DNA of 64,000 nucleotides from Temnopleurus reevesii (GCA_036244855.1 BQKZ01000037.1:98432-162431), one strand, 5' to 3'; positions 25,850-38,164 are shown, counted from the stretch's first letter. Program-made: numbers and translations. Notes: generated by a model from the sequence alone, not told the origin.

Positions 25850-26069
25850 GTCCTGGTATCGTTATTTCATCAAAAAGAGCATTGTTATATGATATAACAT
25901 GTTCATGGCCAATTAATTTCTTTTCAGGTGTATCCGGCACCCCTTCTATTTTCAAGGACTCCTCAAAGGTAGAAGAGATTAATGTTTTGTGTCACATAGT
26001 TCTCACAAAAGCTAAAAATATTGTTTTCTTCCTGAGCCCATGAATCTAATTGAGTGATTCTTCATGCTT

Positions 26070-26285
26070 TGTGTTGTGACCATGTCGCTAAGATTTTCAA
26101 TGTCCAATTCAAATGTTGTGGGTCTGAATCAAATACTGAGTGGTAATCTCCTTTTGCAAGATATTAATCCTCATCATGCTGCACTCAACCCAGGTAAATA
26201 TGGGTACCTAGTAAGAATTTGTGCTTCAGATTGCTTCAACCTCTGTGAATGGCTCCACAATTTTACAGCTCTAGAGGGTAGGTGG
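26070..26285 (+). mobile_element. Degraded tRNA-derived SINE
   Basis: The body block CACTCAACCCAGGTAAATAT then GGGTACCTAGTAAGAATTT (26182-26220) matches the equivalent block of the better-preserved element at 62.05 kb. A decayed B-box-like GGTCTGAATCAAAT lies about 60 bp upstream. The A box is not convincing. Confidence 0.5.
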
Positions 26286-26289
26286 TAAT

Positions 26290-29200
26290 AATATTATCGT
26301 GGGGAAAATGAATATGTACTTGTTTTCCTTTTTATGAATAAATAATGCCTCCAGCACCAACTGTTCAGTGGAGGCTGAAGCATAAAAGACGCACATCATA
26401 ATCACGAACCACAAACATTTTCTTTTACTAGCCCTTCATTCCCTTTTTTCTCATCTACACAGCAGAATAGACAAAAAGTAAAACTTTCTACACAACAGTA
26501 TAAACAATAAATTCAAACTTTCTGAAGTAATGTGTTTATGTCCATCTTAAATGCATGATCTTATATTTTCATTACTTTCATAACTTTTTCTCATGATGTA
26601 TTGCCTCTATTCAGGGTCTTGCATACGAGGGCACGCACAGTTCACAACCTGTCCAGTTGAAAAGGCTGATGACGACATACTTCATATTCCACCCACTCAA
26701 CTCTCCGTATCAATTCACAGCCTACATTTGTTTATTTGCTAATCAATAATTATTCACGTCCATCAATATCTCATTTTTTCTTCAACAATGATTGGAGTAA
26801 TACGCTCATATTTATCAAAGACTTATCTTTCAGAGTCCTTTTCATTCATTTATAATCCACCCATAATCAACTAGAATGAAGTATCAATGTTTATCGAATG
26901 AATGGATTTCTAAGTTTCATTTTTGATGACACAGATTTGATCTTTTCTTCCATATTCCTTGTCTGCATTCCTTCTCACGTCATATCTCGTAACCATGGAT
27001 ATATATGTCAACACCTGATGCAAGCAACTTAACGCAAGGCAATCTAGTTTATAGGTAGCAAAGTGTCCATTCAGTACCCATGCTTTCATATTTTCATTAA
27101 ATTAATTTTTGCTTTGTTCTTTTTGCTTTTTATGCACTTGTTTTGTATCTTATTTTTTCAATGTTGTATGCATATTATTGAATAATATGATTATGTTGAA
27201 AAAGCAAAACTATCTGAAGTCTGCAAAAATAAAACATGTGAAAGGTTTCTTGCAAAAGTATCTATGGCTTTGGGCGGGGGTGCGGCTGAAGAAAATGCAA
27301 CCTCCTGAAGAACCTGGAATGAACTTTTTATTTCTTATTTTTTTATTTTGTTGTTTTGTTGTTTTCTATGTTGTTGCTTATTCTCAACCCAGAAAACAAG
27401 TTACGAAACTTTCTCTGTGAGCTTTCAGATTACGCTTGACATATGAAAAAACCAATAACTTTTTGCGAGAGAACTTAACTCAGAGAGTAAAATGGAGATA
27501 CAAGTGAGTGTTTAGCTTTCAGATTCTGAGCAAGGGAAGAAAACAAAAATTCCCCACAGTCAGATTCTTTTCCCTCATGAAGCACAGACCCTATTGATAT
27601 TTGGACTATTTTCAAACAACTTGCATAAATTGCCAAAATATATGATTGTTCATGTCAAACAGAAACTTGATGAGAAATCAATACATCAATCAATACAGAT
27701 TCAGGGTTCCTTGGGATTTTATTTTAAGAGTGAAAAAGATTAGAATTTTTCTGGATTCTTTAGACAAAATTCCCTGACTATTATAGGAACTGCAAAAGAG
27801 GGAAATTTGTGCTGATGCTATAATGTCAATGTATGAAGATAACATAACGAATAGAGAATATAAAAAGATACCCTGACTTTCACCTTCTTCATATCCTTTA
27901 AAAGCAATTATCGCAATGCCATCGTGATCTTAAATGTAACATTAATGTACCCAGAAAGAGTGATAAAAGCTTGATGTTTTGGTGGCAGGCATCAGAATGG
28001 CGTCAAATTGGCTACTTCGCCTTCCCTGTTGACTTGCCACTAGAGGTTAAAGGTTATAGATCAACTGAAGTTTGGTCACAGAGAATGAAAGTTCCCTTTT
28101 CTACTTGCTCTCGTCTTTGACGTTCGAAGTCTTTGCTCTCCTCTATAAATTTCAAACATTTCCATGTTCTCAATGAGACAATATGAAAATGAACTGGTTG
28201 TTTTCTATACATAGATGCCAAGCATTGAGGTCAAAATTGGAATGTGAATCACGCAACAGCTGGAAAAAGGTGAGAGTAGACATGGCAACAATAATAATAA
28301 TCTCGGCCATTCACTTGTGGTGAAAGCCTTTAATTCATATCAAAATACACCTCCTGCATATTGGGGAATGGTTAACATCTTTACAAGTATAGAGAGTGCT
28401 AACTAATTCTTTTTTTTTTATAAAATAACCTTTGGATTATAGATGGATTATGGATTATAGACTGGGACACCGTCTAAAATAAATTTTAATTCAGCAGTGT
28501 TCTAGTTTGAATTCCAAAAGTGACATCAAAAAACTTAATTTGGTGTTTTACAGAAGACATTTAAATTTTTGCTATTCATTTCTTAGTATTCTCAAGCAGC
28601 TATTCATGCCAACTAATTTTCTCACATCTATGCATAAATTATTCCTCCCCCTTTTTTTTATAGAGGACATTTCCCAACATTCTACCCAATTCATTTCCAT
28701 TGTTTTGTTTCAAATAAAATCAGCTATATTGAACATAGATTATTGGTGATCATTACCTTGTCATCATTTCTTCATCTTAATGAGAAATTCTAGATTGTGT
28801 GCTTTTTCTTGAAAAATATTTTATCATTGTTGACAAATATGTTTTATTTTTCAGTTTTTAATATTCTGAATGCATACATTTTTCAGCACCAATTCTCTCT
28901 GGCTTCTTTCTCTATAAATAAAGAGTAAAAACCTTGGGTTGCAATCTTTATAAGTGTCTGTAAAAAGTTGTTGATATTTGCAGGTATGCATGTACTTTTT
29001 ATTTGAAATTTTGAAAACTCTTAAATAGATCTAAAATTTTAACACTCTTTAAAATGTCTTCAGTATGGCTGCCAGCAAAGCACTCATAACTTTGTGAGCA
29101 CAAAAATGGTGAATATTGCGCTTATCGAGAGAGAGGGGGGGGGGGTGAAAATTTTAGGTTAAAAGTGGTACAATAAAGCTGCACAAATTTTGAGCCTAGA

Positions 29201-29390
29201 ACTTTTCATTCATTGTTAGCACTACTGGTGGGGAGGTGTAAAATTTAAGCCGAGGCGCCCCTACCTTTCCTTTTCTCGAAGCTTGGGTGCCACAATATCA
29301 ATAATTGCAATATAGCGGTTGGTAAAAATGGGAAGCCATAAGCATTGATATGATTCTAGATCCATCAGGCCTCTAACAAACAGAAGATTC
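26290..29390. other. Non-coding stretch
   Basis: No supported exon. A stop-free run of about 70 codons on the plus strand (about 27913-28122), containing QIGYFAFPVDLPLEV, looks protein-like but has no ATG-to-splice structure and may be chance. Confidence 0.45.
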
Positions 29391-29396
29391 TAACCC

Positions 29397-29581
29397 CAGT
29401 GGAAACTCGCTATATCTGATGTAACAAAATATCTGCTATAAAGATGTTAAAAAAAATATGGTCCAAGATTTTTATAACTTATTGTTTTTCAACTCTGCTA
29501 TACAGAGATTATTGCTATACAGAGATTATTGCTATAACAAGGTGTTTTGATGGTCCCAAGCACCTTGTTATACTGGGTTTA
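29397..29581. mobile_element. Decayed pogo/Tigger-like element
   Basis: The left end CAGTGGAAACTCGCTATATC and the right end, read inward as CCCAGTATAACAAGGTG, resemble the CAGTGGAACCTCGTTATA ends of Tigger-type elements. A 20 bp unit with CTATACAGAGATTATT is repeated twice inside. No transposase. The arms are diverged, and the right terminus is uncertain. Confidence 0.5.
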
Positions 29582-29595
29582 CAATTTCACACCAA

Positions 29596-29770
29596 GGGGG
29601 TGTTGCTCAAAAGTTGCAATTGATCGCAAGTTGCAGTTGATCGGAACGCGCCAATCAAAATCATTATTTCATGCGTGTCTTGTAGAATGCGCATACCGTG
29701 CACGAATGAAAATGCGCGTTACAATTGGCAAAGTTGCAGTTGATTTGCAGTTGAATTTGAGCAACACCCC
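29596..29770. mobile_element. MITE with GGGGTGTTGCTCAAA ends, copy 1
   Basis: Starts GGGGGTGTTGCTCAAAAGTT and ends with the inverted form (GAGCAACACCCC). Near each end a GTTGCARTTGATYGCAA-like motif occurs as two direct copies. About 175 bp, raised CpG inside (GCGCATACCGTGCACG), no coding capacity. It lies 14 bp from the decayed pogo-like element. A second, older copy lies at 58.25 kb. Confidence 0.85.
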
Positions 29771-29869
29771 ACAAGTTTATGTAAATGAGAGTGAGAACGC
29801 AACTACCACCTGCACTCTTGGTTACCTGTGTACCTGTAATAATTTGGTTGTGGTCTGATGCTGATAATG

Positions 29870-31150
29870 ACCTGGTGAACCTTATATTTGATTGCCTAGC
29901 ACTTCTAATGCATTCCTTTAAAAGACTGTAATTATAGATTTTTCCCCTTGGCTCTGCCTCCGAGGGAGCGCTGCCAAACCACATATGAAGAATGTTCATG
30001 CTCGTTCCAAAGTCCATCTTTTCTTCGCGCTGAAGTGCATAGAAACCCTTCAAAATACAAGCTCATTTACTTCAAGATCACTTTGTGCGACATAAATTTA
30101 TCCTTTTTTTGTATGAGGGCTTTATTCGTGAAGAATGTTACACTCATATTTTATTTTCTAATAAAGATTCCAAAATGCTAAATTGAGTTTATTGTATTTT
30201 TTCACATAAGTCGCTGAAGCTGATTGCATTATGTAAACTTACATTTACCTGGGGGCTAAATAGGGCTACCAATCTACTGCAACTCACATTTTTCCTCTCG
30301 CATAAGAAAATCCATATGCTCATCAACATTAACAAAGGATGCGACACAAACTAGCAAAGGGTGAAAATGCATGCATACGTAACAATGAACAATTTCCAGA
30401 GCACACAAATGACTCCAATTCTAGACGCAAATTATTTTTTTAAATATTGCATTATCCAAGATATTCAAGAGTTTTAATTCTTTTTGTAACATATGGGTGC
30501 ATAATGATATTCATTCTTTATGCAAGCCCAAGTGCATTATAGGAAAGTGAGCAGAATTATAACAAGACTGCTATCTAAGTGACTATTTCGCATTGATGAA
30601 AGCATACGGCTCTGGTAAGGTCTCACAAAAGTATTCAACATTATCGCATGAATATCACAATGCCTCATCTAATCTTTATGTATCATTCTAATCTTTATGT
30701 TTCAAATAATAAAATTTGAAGCGGAAGAGGTTGTCTGGAATTGGGTCTCCTGTTTATCACAAGATTTGTATGAGACAAAATCATGACACTGAACTGCAAA
30801 AGCAGACAAGGTAAGTCCGTTGCGAAATTTGTAATTAGGTAAAAAGTTATATAAATGTTTGATTGGCTGAGCACGAATTAGGTTAGACTTTTACGTGACT
30901 GATAAGAGGCTTGAGGCTCAAAGTTTTCTTGCATTGAATGATCACTTCTTGATCTTTATCTATAAAAATCTGAGAAATTGTATCATCTACATTCTCCTTT
31001 ATCAGACAATCTAGGTATAATGTGAAATTATTTATCTATCCCTAATTATAATAATGAATATTATAAGATGCAGCGATTAATCTTCTTATATCTTATTCAA
31101 TAAGGACGGATACATATTACAAACCATGGCAATCTAGGACTAATCTTCCA
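29870..31150. other. Non-coding stretch
   Basis: No supported exon. A perfect donor-like CAAG/GTAAGT at about 30810 follows a short open run (MRQNHDTELQKQ) but there is no acceptor or good start context. Confidence 0.45.
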
Positions 31151-31164
31151 AATTCTGATGATAA

Positions 31165-31535
31165 TGATGAACAAGAAAGAAAGAATGTGGGATGAGGAGG
31201 TGGGGAGAAGAGAGGGGATGGGAGTAGGGAAGGAAGATGGGAAGAAGGAGGGAAGGGAGAAGATAAGAAGGGTAGGCAGGGGCAAATGAGAGAGGGGAGA
31301 GGAAAAGGAGGAAGAATGGATGCGGGAGGGAGGAGGAAGAGGAGAGAATAGACAGGAGGATCAGGAGCAGGAGGGAGGGAAGGAAGGAGGAGGAGGAGGG
31401 AAAAAGGAGGAGGAGGAAGAGGATGATGATTGGAAAGAGAGAGAGAGAGAGAGAGAGAGAACAAGGCGATTGGCAAGATGGGAGATGAGAAAGATTAATG
31501 GATAGAAGAAGATAGAGGAGAAAAAGGAGAAAATC
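31165..31535. repeat. GA-rich purine tract with AG microsatellite
   Basis: About 370 bp of almost pure purine on the plus strand (GGAGGAAGA type), with an AG dinucleotide core at about 31435-31460. It gives Ser/Pro/Leu-rich frames on the minus strand that are composition artefacts. A long mirror-like purine tract can form triplex DNA. Confidence 0.9.
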
Positions 31536-31559
31536 AATTAATGTTAGAATATCTTTATT

Positions 31560-32880
31560 ATCCATATGAATTCATTACCTAAAATAAGAACGCAAGTAGC
31601 TACTTCTAAAACTTTGTTACCCAAGGATCTTGGACGACACAAATATTTGCTCTGGATTTCTATCACACCGGAGCAAACTTTTGGGGTCATCTTATCAACG
31701 TAAAATAACTGTGATTAAATAAAGAACACCTCATTATCAGTGAGACTGGAGCGCCAATGTAAATACATCTTAACCTCATTTTCTTTTATCGTTATATTTA
31801 TTCGGGACAATAAAGTTTACCAATAAACTACAACATTTCGATCAAAATAGAATGTTTTCAAACAAACTATAGAGCTGAACGTTCTGATTGATATTCTCGT
31901 TTGGGGAGATAAACAGAAATTCACTATGACCAAAATGAAATTAGACTCTTTCTTGAAGTACATAACTGCTATTTACCTCCATGTTGTTTGCAGGTAATTA
32001 ACATTAATCATGTCACCCACAAAACCTAATGTCATCATGTTAGAGGCCATAGAACATCATCAACTTCAACATTTTTCTCTTTTGGTCTTAAAGTTTGTTA
32101 TAGTTGTTTTTGCAAGACAGAACTGTTTCATTGAATAGCTTTATTGATTTATACCACTTGTGATGGGCACTAAGGATTTCAAGTCGACCGTTCGTGAGAT
32201 CATGAGTATGGGTCTAAAATAGTTTAATAGGGAGAGTTTAAAAACACACTTCTATGTCAATCACTAAACATATGGTTAGTTGAGAATGTTTTTTTAACCT
32301 TTTTAAAACAAAAATTGACCGATCAAGTTGTGGAAACTGTAATCAAATATTCAAAAGAGTTGTCTATATGTGTAGATGATATCCCTTTAGCAGGACGCTT
32401 CATTAAAATGTTATGGATAACCTCACCATGATTACATTTACGTTCACCATAATTTCCATTGTGGCATACATGTATATCTATATTTTTCAGAAACTTCATT
32501 TTCAGGTAGCAAAGTTCCCAAACTTCTTTCTTCCATCTGTTTTTCATCTGAAAAAGACGAGAGCATCTAATTTTCTTTCTCTTTCTATAAACCGTTGTTT
32601 CTTCAGGCTCAAAGTGATTCCTACGTGACAGGTCATGGGTCAAACTTTGCTCAGTGCCTTCACCAATCTCATGAGGGGTCATAGTCTTAAAGTACAAACC
32701 CTTGAACGTGATGTTCTGAAATGATGTTCTGAAATGATTTCAAAATCATTGATGTTTGTCTTCATCTTCTAAACAAAAATAATAAAAAGTCCTCAAAAAT
32801 TGGCATTTTGGAAAATGGAACCATATCTGCTTAAAAATTATCTAAAAAATAAAATTAGTGATGTGGCAAGCTATCTGAAA
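31560..32880. other. Non-coding stretch
   Basis: AT-rich, no exon or repeat recognised. Confidence 0.5.
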
Positions 32881-32973
32881 TAAACCGAAAGCCTGCAATT
32901 CAAGACTACGGACACGATTCTTCACAAGACTATGGTACACGTTGTAAGGATGTTTCCTTCGTCGAGATTCAAC

Positions 32974-33010
32974 ATGGCGGGGGATTTTATTTTCTCCCTC
33001 ACACGGCGTG
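32974..33010 (+). CDS. Possible short first coding exon at a YY1-type start
   Basis: The sequence TTCAACATGGCGGGGG places an ATG in strong context (A at -3, G at +4), overlapping a YY1-like ATGGCGG element of the kind found at translation starts of TATA-less genes. Twelve codons (MAGDFIFSLTRR) plus one base lead to G/GTAAGT, an ideal donor, at 33011. The surrounding 200 bp has more CpG than its neighbours. No second exon in a compatible phase was found downstream. It would lie antisense within the long intron of the minus-strand gene. It may equally be a chance match. Confidence 0.25.
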
Positions 33011-33109
33011 GTAAGTGCATGTTCGGGAAAGGTAGAACCGTCATGAAGCTTCCGCGATTACACATGGGTATCTGAAAGACGGGTTCCCTCTGTCCTACTC
33101 AACCCCCAA

Positions 33110-36010
33110 ATTCTTATGGCAAAGAACAGCTAGTGCCATCTGGGTGTATTTCAATGTAACACTTTTTGATTACTCAAAGGGTAAACTGTCAGCCTATGCT
33201 GTCAAGTATTTCACTGTATAATACGAAGTGAACTTGGGCATACTGTCCATTATCTTCGAATTGTAGAAGAATTTTGACAAATCAAATTAAAATTCTAAGA
33301 CGGATAATAATGATTGTGTGAGGAACATTTAAGATGCAGAGGACTAGATACCCTTACTGAGCAAATTTCATAAAGGCAGAATAATTTTGTCCCAAATTTT
33401 GAAGTGAATTTGAAGAGAAAACTTCCAATGTTCAGAAGAGATCTTTAAAAACCGGTTTCAACCGCATTTCGTCTCTTTTCAAGCTTGAGAGGCTACTAGA
33501 TGCAATGCTCAGTTTAATACACACACGCTCTTACTATAAATTGCAACTTTTTGATGTTTTCTTTAATATCAAATTTCGAATTTCATTTACAGGACTAACA
33601 GACCAACAAAATTCATTCACATTTCACAAACGTTTTGTGTTACAGAAAATAAAGCAAACATAGAGATCTATAGTTTGCTTGAGATTATTTCAATTGACTC
33701 AATTTTATAATTTTTCCCCATTCCATTCATAGATTAAATCTTGAAAAACCCAAGTAAATACATGAATAATTTGGGGGGTGGGGGAACACCTTTGGTTTTT
33801 ATTTTCATTTCTAGCGTTGATCTCCTATTGGAAATAATTGCATCCTATTCCAAAACCTGTCCTGCTTTCTTTTGTTGTGATTCCAGATCAGCTTTGTGGT
33901 TTCAAATTTTATCTTGTTATCTTGAAATGGGAAACCCTATATTTCTGACTAATCCAACCAAAGACCTTTACATATTTTTCCCCATCTCCTGCCATATTTC
34001 ACCCCGATTGGGAACGTGTCAGATTCATGAAAAAACAAAAACAAAATCTGTTCAAGCGTATTGTGTCTCTTGGTACATTTTCATGGTTTCGTACCTATTG
34101 TTTCAGGGATAACTTCACAAGCCTTTGGGATTATGTTATTGTGCAAATTCAACACTCTTTTGATGTTAGTATAATGAAAATGCATTATCTATTGGCAGAT
34201 GCGAAACCACATTTATTCGGCTTTATGGCAACAGTTATCATCAGACACATAGAGATATCTATGTCAAACTTTCCAATCAACATTCACCCTTAAATGTTAT
34301 CACATTTAAAAATTCATTTATTTTGTTTTCTTTGAATCCAATGATTTTTTTTACTTCATACAAAGTTCCATGTATGTACTGAAATAGCCTACCACAGACA
34401 TACTGAAATATATGGGGAAAAATCAATTAAATGCTATAAATGCTATAAATAACAGCTATAAATATCATGCTCCTAAGTTAAGTAAAAAAAAAACAAGCAC
34501 TTTTTACGTAATTTGCAACTATAATGTTGAAATAACTATACGATTTTATCATTCAATACTCAACGCTATTATATTTAATTATTACAGGTTTTGCATAGGG
34601 ATTCTATGGTTTCAGTACAAGCAAATGAGTGTGATATAACAAAATTTAGAGCTAGAATGCTCTAATTTGCACAAACTTAATTATGGCTTTCTATAGCTAA
34701 TCATAGAAAATATTTGTCCCTTATTTCATAATCGTTTATTTTATCCTCTCTTCTGCCAGATCTTCTTACTCAGATCCTTTGCTAACAGGTCACCTTTCTG
34801 GGGCAGAGGTTGCTCTATTTAATTTAACAACCTAATGCCCAGAGTCATGTTCTCTGCATGATCTAGTTTCCACCGGTATAGTCTTGTCAACAACCAATAG
34901 CAGGCCTTTGAAATGAATTCACGATAGGATTTGGAAGCAAAATACCAGGAGAAAATATGACTTGACTCCAGCCTTCAAAGTATGAAATGTCTGGTCAGAA
35001 TTCAGCTTCGATCTTAGTGGAACATTTCATGAGGACAGGTGGGGTTATTGAAGAATTTTTAGTTTGACAACATTTTCATTCCTGTTTCATCAAGCATAAA
35101 AATGATTTTTACAACCAAGAATGGTTTTATGCAAGGTGGCCTATAAGGAGTGGAACAAAATTCTTCATTTGACTAAACTTAATTATACCAGCTTATTGGT
35201 ATAATAATTCTTAATCTAATTCATCAAACTATTAAATATTTTATGGCAAGGATGAGGGACCCGAAAGGGGATGTTTCAGCTTTTCTCGAAATAATGTAGA
35301 AGATAACCAATCCCCTAAAAAAGATTGTAGCCAAGTCAATATTATGACAATGATAACTAGACTCAACTTTATAATACCCCTTAGCCTAAAACCATATTAT
35401 TAGCCTAAAATCAATAGTTGCCATATATATGGAAGATTTATGGAATGTTTTTAAGGCAATATTCACATGTAAGTTACAGTATTTTTGACAAGATTGTATA
35501 CTTTAGTACATGTAATAACATCACAAAATCCGTGATTGATTACTAATTTGGAACAAATATCAAAGACTTTTCATTTATAAATGTGACATCAATCACAAGA
35601 TATTCAATATTGGCACTCATTAAGGAACAAGTTGGTTGAAAAAAATGTGATATAGAAAGTCAAATCTTAATTCATGGCTTGTGAAAGTTGGATAGTGCTG
35701 CAAAAAATACTCTCATTTGAAAGGTTGCAAAGAAAAAAAATCTGATGGTTTTCAAATTGCCTACAAGTATTGTACCAATTTTTAATTTAACATTTTCTAT
35801 CTTCTTTTTCTTTCAGAGGTTGATTAAATATTGATTTAAATATTGAGGTTGATTAAATATAAAGGTTGAATTATGTCAAACATTGCACCATCATGAATAT
35901 TGTCTCATTATAACTTTCTTGCAACCTAGGACAAGGGAGAATACCATTATATTTAGATAACATGACGTGAAAACTTATTTTGAAATTAGATATCGGCATT
36001 AGTGTAGATT
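33110..36010. other. Non-coding stretch
   Basis: AT-rich. Longer open frames (33741-34112, 34027-34293) have random composition and no splice context. Confidence 0.5.
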
Positions 36011-36061
36011 CAATTCATGGTACATGGTCAATGTGGCCGTTTTTCTCGGCTTGGGAGCTAT

Positions 36062-36142
36062 AGGGGGAAGGTTGCAGATGGGGAGGGTTGGGGTGTGGGG
36101 TAGGGAATGAGGGGTAGGGGAAGAGGGGTAGGGTGGGGATGG
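36062..36142 (+). other. G-run cluster, possible G-quadruplex
   Basis: About ten runs of three to five G are spaced by one to eight bases on the plus strand, with a further twelve-G run near 36280. The stretch begins about 160 bp inside the putative first intron, on the template strand. Confidence 0.55.
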
Positions 36143-36301
36143 AGTTTGCTGACCGAATGTTCAACATGGATATGATTGAGAAACATACCAAAATATGGGA
36201 ACATATTGTCAACAAGGTATATTTTTCATTTGATAGAGAAAGGAGTACAAACCGGAGGCATGGATGGGGTAGGATGTTGGGGGGGGGGGGGTGGTACTTA
36301 C

Positions 36302-36365
36302 ACACAACACGCATCTTGCCCTCTGCCGACTTGCCCTGAAGTTTCTTCTCCGTCTTGCCCGACAT
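36302..36365 (-). CDS. Probable first coding exon of the minus-strand gene
   Basis: On the minus strand an ATG at 36365-36363 opens MSGKTEKKLQGKSAEGKMRV plus V, followed by one base and a GTAAGT donor (intron from 36301). The frame upstream reaches a TAA about 37 codons before this ATG with no other in-frame ATG, so this is the natural start. The -3 base is C, so context is weak, and out-of-frame upstream ATGs exist about 75-80 bp before. Codons are of the AAG/GGC/CAG type, unlike flanking DNA. The exon leaves phase 1, exactly what the acceptor at 15867 needs (T plus CA gives Ser). The N-terminus is short, basic and unrecognised. Intervening exons in the 20.4 kb gap cannot be excluded. Confidence 0.5.
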
Positions 36366-37230
36366 GAGAAAAACCTGGTCCGCCGAACCACGACGCTCTA
36401 CGATAGCCAACAGTACCTCCAAGAATATAATCCAACCGCATACATATACGGCGGGGCGCAGCACAGATATCCAGAGTTAACACTTTCCAAGCGATCTACC
36501 CTTTGCCCAAAAAGCACAGGGGGGCTAGCTATGCCCTCCACTATCCTACACACATGCTTTCAGCCACATGAACATGGTACAGGAATCGAGATGAGATGCA
36601 GACAGCATACACGGGGACACACTACATGTATCTCGAGGTTGATCCACGCAAAAAGAAATTCCTGGGGGTCACTAAATGGATGGCTAATTCCTTGGATTGA
36701 CTAACTTCTTGGCGATATGAACGTCTAATGCTGCGAAAGTCCCGTGCATTGCGAGCGATTCACAAGCAAGGCCTATCCATCAAAGCTCCTGTGGAACTCG
36801 TTGCATCAATGAATGAATGAATGAAACGGGGAAGAGAGAGAGAGCGGCACCGAGCACAGCCGAAGAAAGCACGAGAAAGAACAAGAGAACGATCGGCAGT
36901 CGTTCGTGGTCTGCATATAGAATCCTCACTCTACACAGCCTGCGAGTAGCTAGCGCTGCAGTGCGTGTAGACTCCTGCTATTCCTATATACAGAAATAGC
37001 GGGGGAAACCTTGCCGAACGCTTAGATTGTGAATGAAGCTAACACACTGACTTGCGTACAACGCACATGGATAGCAATACGACATGACCCGCTCCGTGCA
37101 TCTAATGGGGTACTCCCAAGCTTTGCCGGTATCTGGATTCCCCTATCTATTCTACACCGGTACCGTGTACAATACCAGTGCACATGTGCCACGCTATATA
37201 GTCAGCTATATAGTCACGGTGTGTGTGTGT
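36366..37230 (-). promoter_or_regulatory. CpG-rich promoter-like block
   Basis: Roughly 30 CpGs occur in the 540 bp from 36661 to 37200, far above the AT-rich surroundings. The block lies immediately 5' of the probable first exon on the minus strand, with a transcription start likely inside it. A doubled GCTATATAGTCA motif (37192-37215) could serve as a TATA-type element for a start near 37.1 kb, but the distance to the ATG then implies a long leader or an extra 5' UTR exon. Confidence 0.5.
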
Positions 37231-37236
37231 GTGTGT
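37219..37236. repeat. GT dinucleotide microsatellite
   Basis: About eight GT units. A related CA-rich run lies at 37446-37487. Confidence 0.85.
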
Positions 37237-37985
37237 CTTCGAGTGTGTAAGGTTCCACTCAGTCATTGATATGTGTTTGCGTTCTGTGTGCGGCAAACAG
37301 ATAGGTGGGTGAGAGAAAGACAGAAAGAGAGAGAAAGAGGGAAAGAGAGATCTAAAGAGAGAAAAGAGGGCCTTGGAGAGCTCATTTGGTACCTTGCTCT
37401 GTGTGTGCTCACATGCCAAGTTCCATTGTGTTAATAACGGCCTTATGCCATTACACATACACACACCCTCTCCCTCACACACACAGTGAACAGTCATAGG
37501 GTAACACACGCTTTGTGAATTCTAATGCCCTTTGAGCTGTCTCATGACCTCAACTGGGCTGGAAAAAAGATTTATACTAGTCTTTGCATTTCAACCTTTT
37601 TACAGCTTTCAAGATACTATCAACGGAATAATTATTCAAACCTAGCTAGACAAAAATCCTAAAATATTGTTCTGATATGGTTTGGATATGCAAAGATGTT
37701 AAGCTACATAAGACTGAAAATCCAGTATTCAGTTCAACCGAAGAGGGCTTCTCTTTTCATTTTTCAGCAGAAATTTGCATGAAAAATGTTGCTTCTGTAA
37801 ATATTTGTAATACTTACATTATTTTCAAAGCAAATAACTAGAGGTAAATGGCAAATGGAGGTAAATGGCAAATATAAATTAGTAAAAAGCTTTAGCCTAC
37901 CCTCCAATAAATGAGGCAAACTGTCACATTCAGTTTGCATAGGCCTATATTCTCTACAAAGTTGATACTGGTTAATATCATCCAG

Positions 37986-38006
37986 CCCCCCCCCCCAAAA
38001 AAAAAA
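37986..38006. repeat. C-run joined to A-run
   Basis: Eleven C followed by ten A. One of five such junctions. Confidence 0.9.
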
Positions 38007-38164
38007 CACCCAAGAATTGACGATAACTATGGATCCATTGGAGGAATGAGGTCTGCATGTTTTGTACTTGATATTCAATTTCGATTCCCTGCCTCCCTCC
38101 ATTGGCCCTGATCAGACTGTTACAAAATAACCAGCCTTGACCTCAAGGGGGCTCTCTTCAGCAT

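Noticed and set aside
29547..30053. 103- and 129-codon frames
   Set aside because: They run through the MITE at 29596-29770.
30725..30816. CAAG/GTAAGT donor after a short open run
   Set aside because: Perfect donor but poor start context, an in-frame stop close upstream and no acceptor.
31117..31565. Ser/Pro/Leu-rich minus-strand frames
   Set aside because: Reverse reading of a purine tract; low complexity.
33741..34293. Overlapping 123- and 88-codon plus-strand frames
   Set aside because: No splice context, no motif; lengths within chance expectation for this many frames.
36291..36704. 137-codon plus-strand frame
   Set aside because: Antisense to the likely first exon and promoter; raised G+C removes stops by chance.
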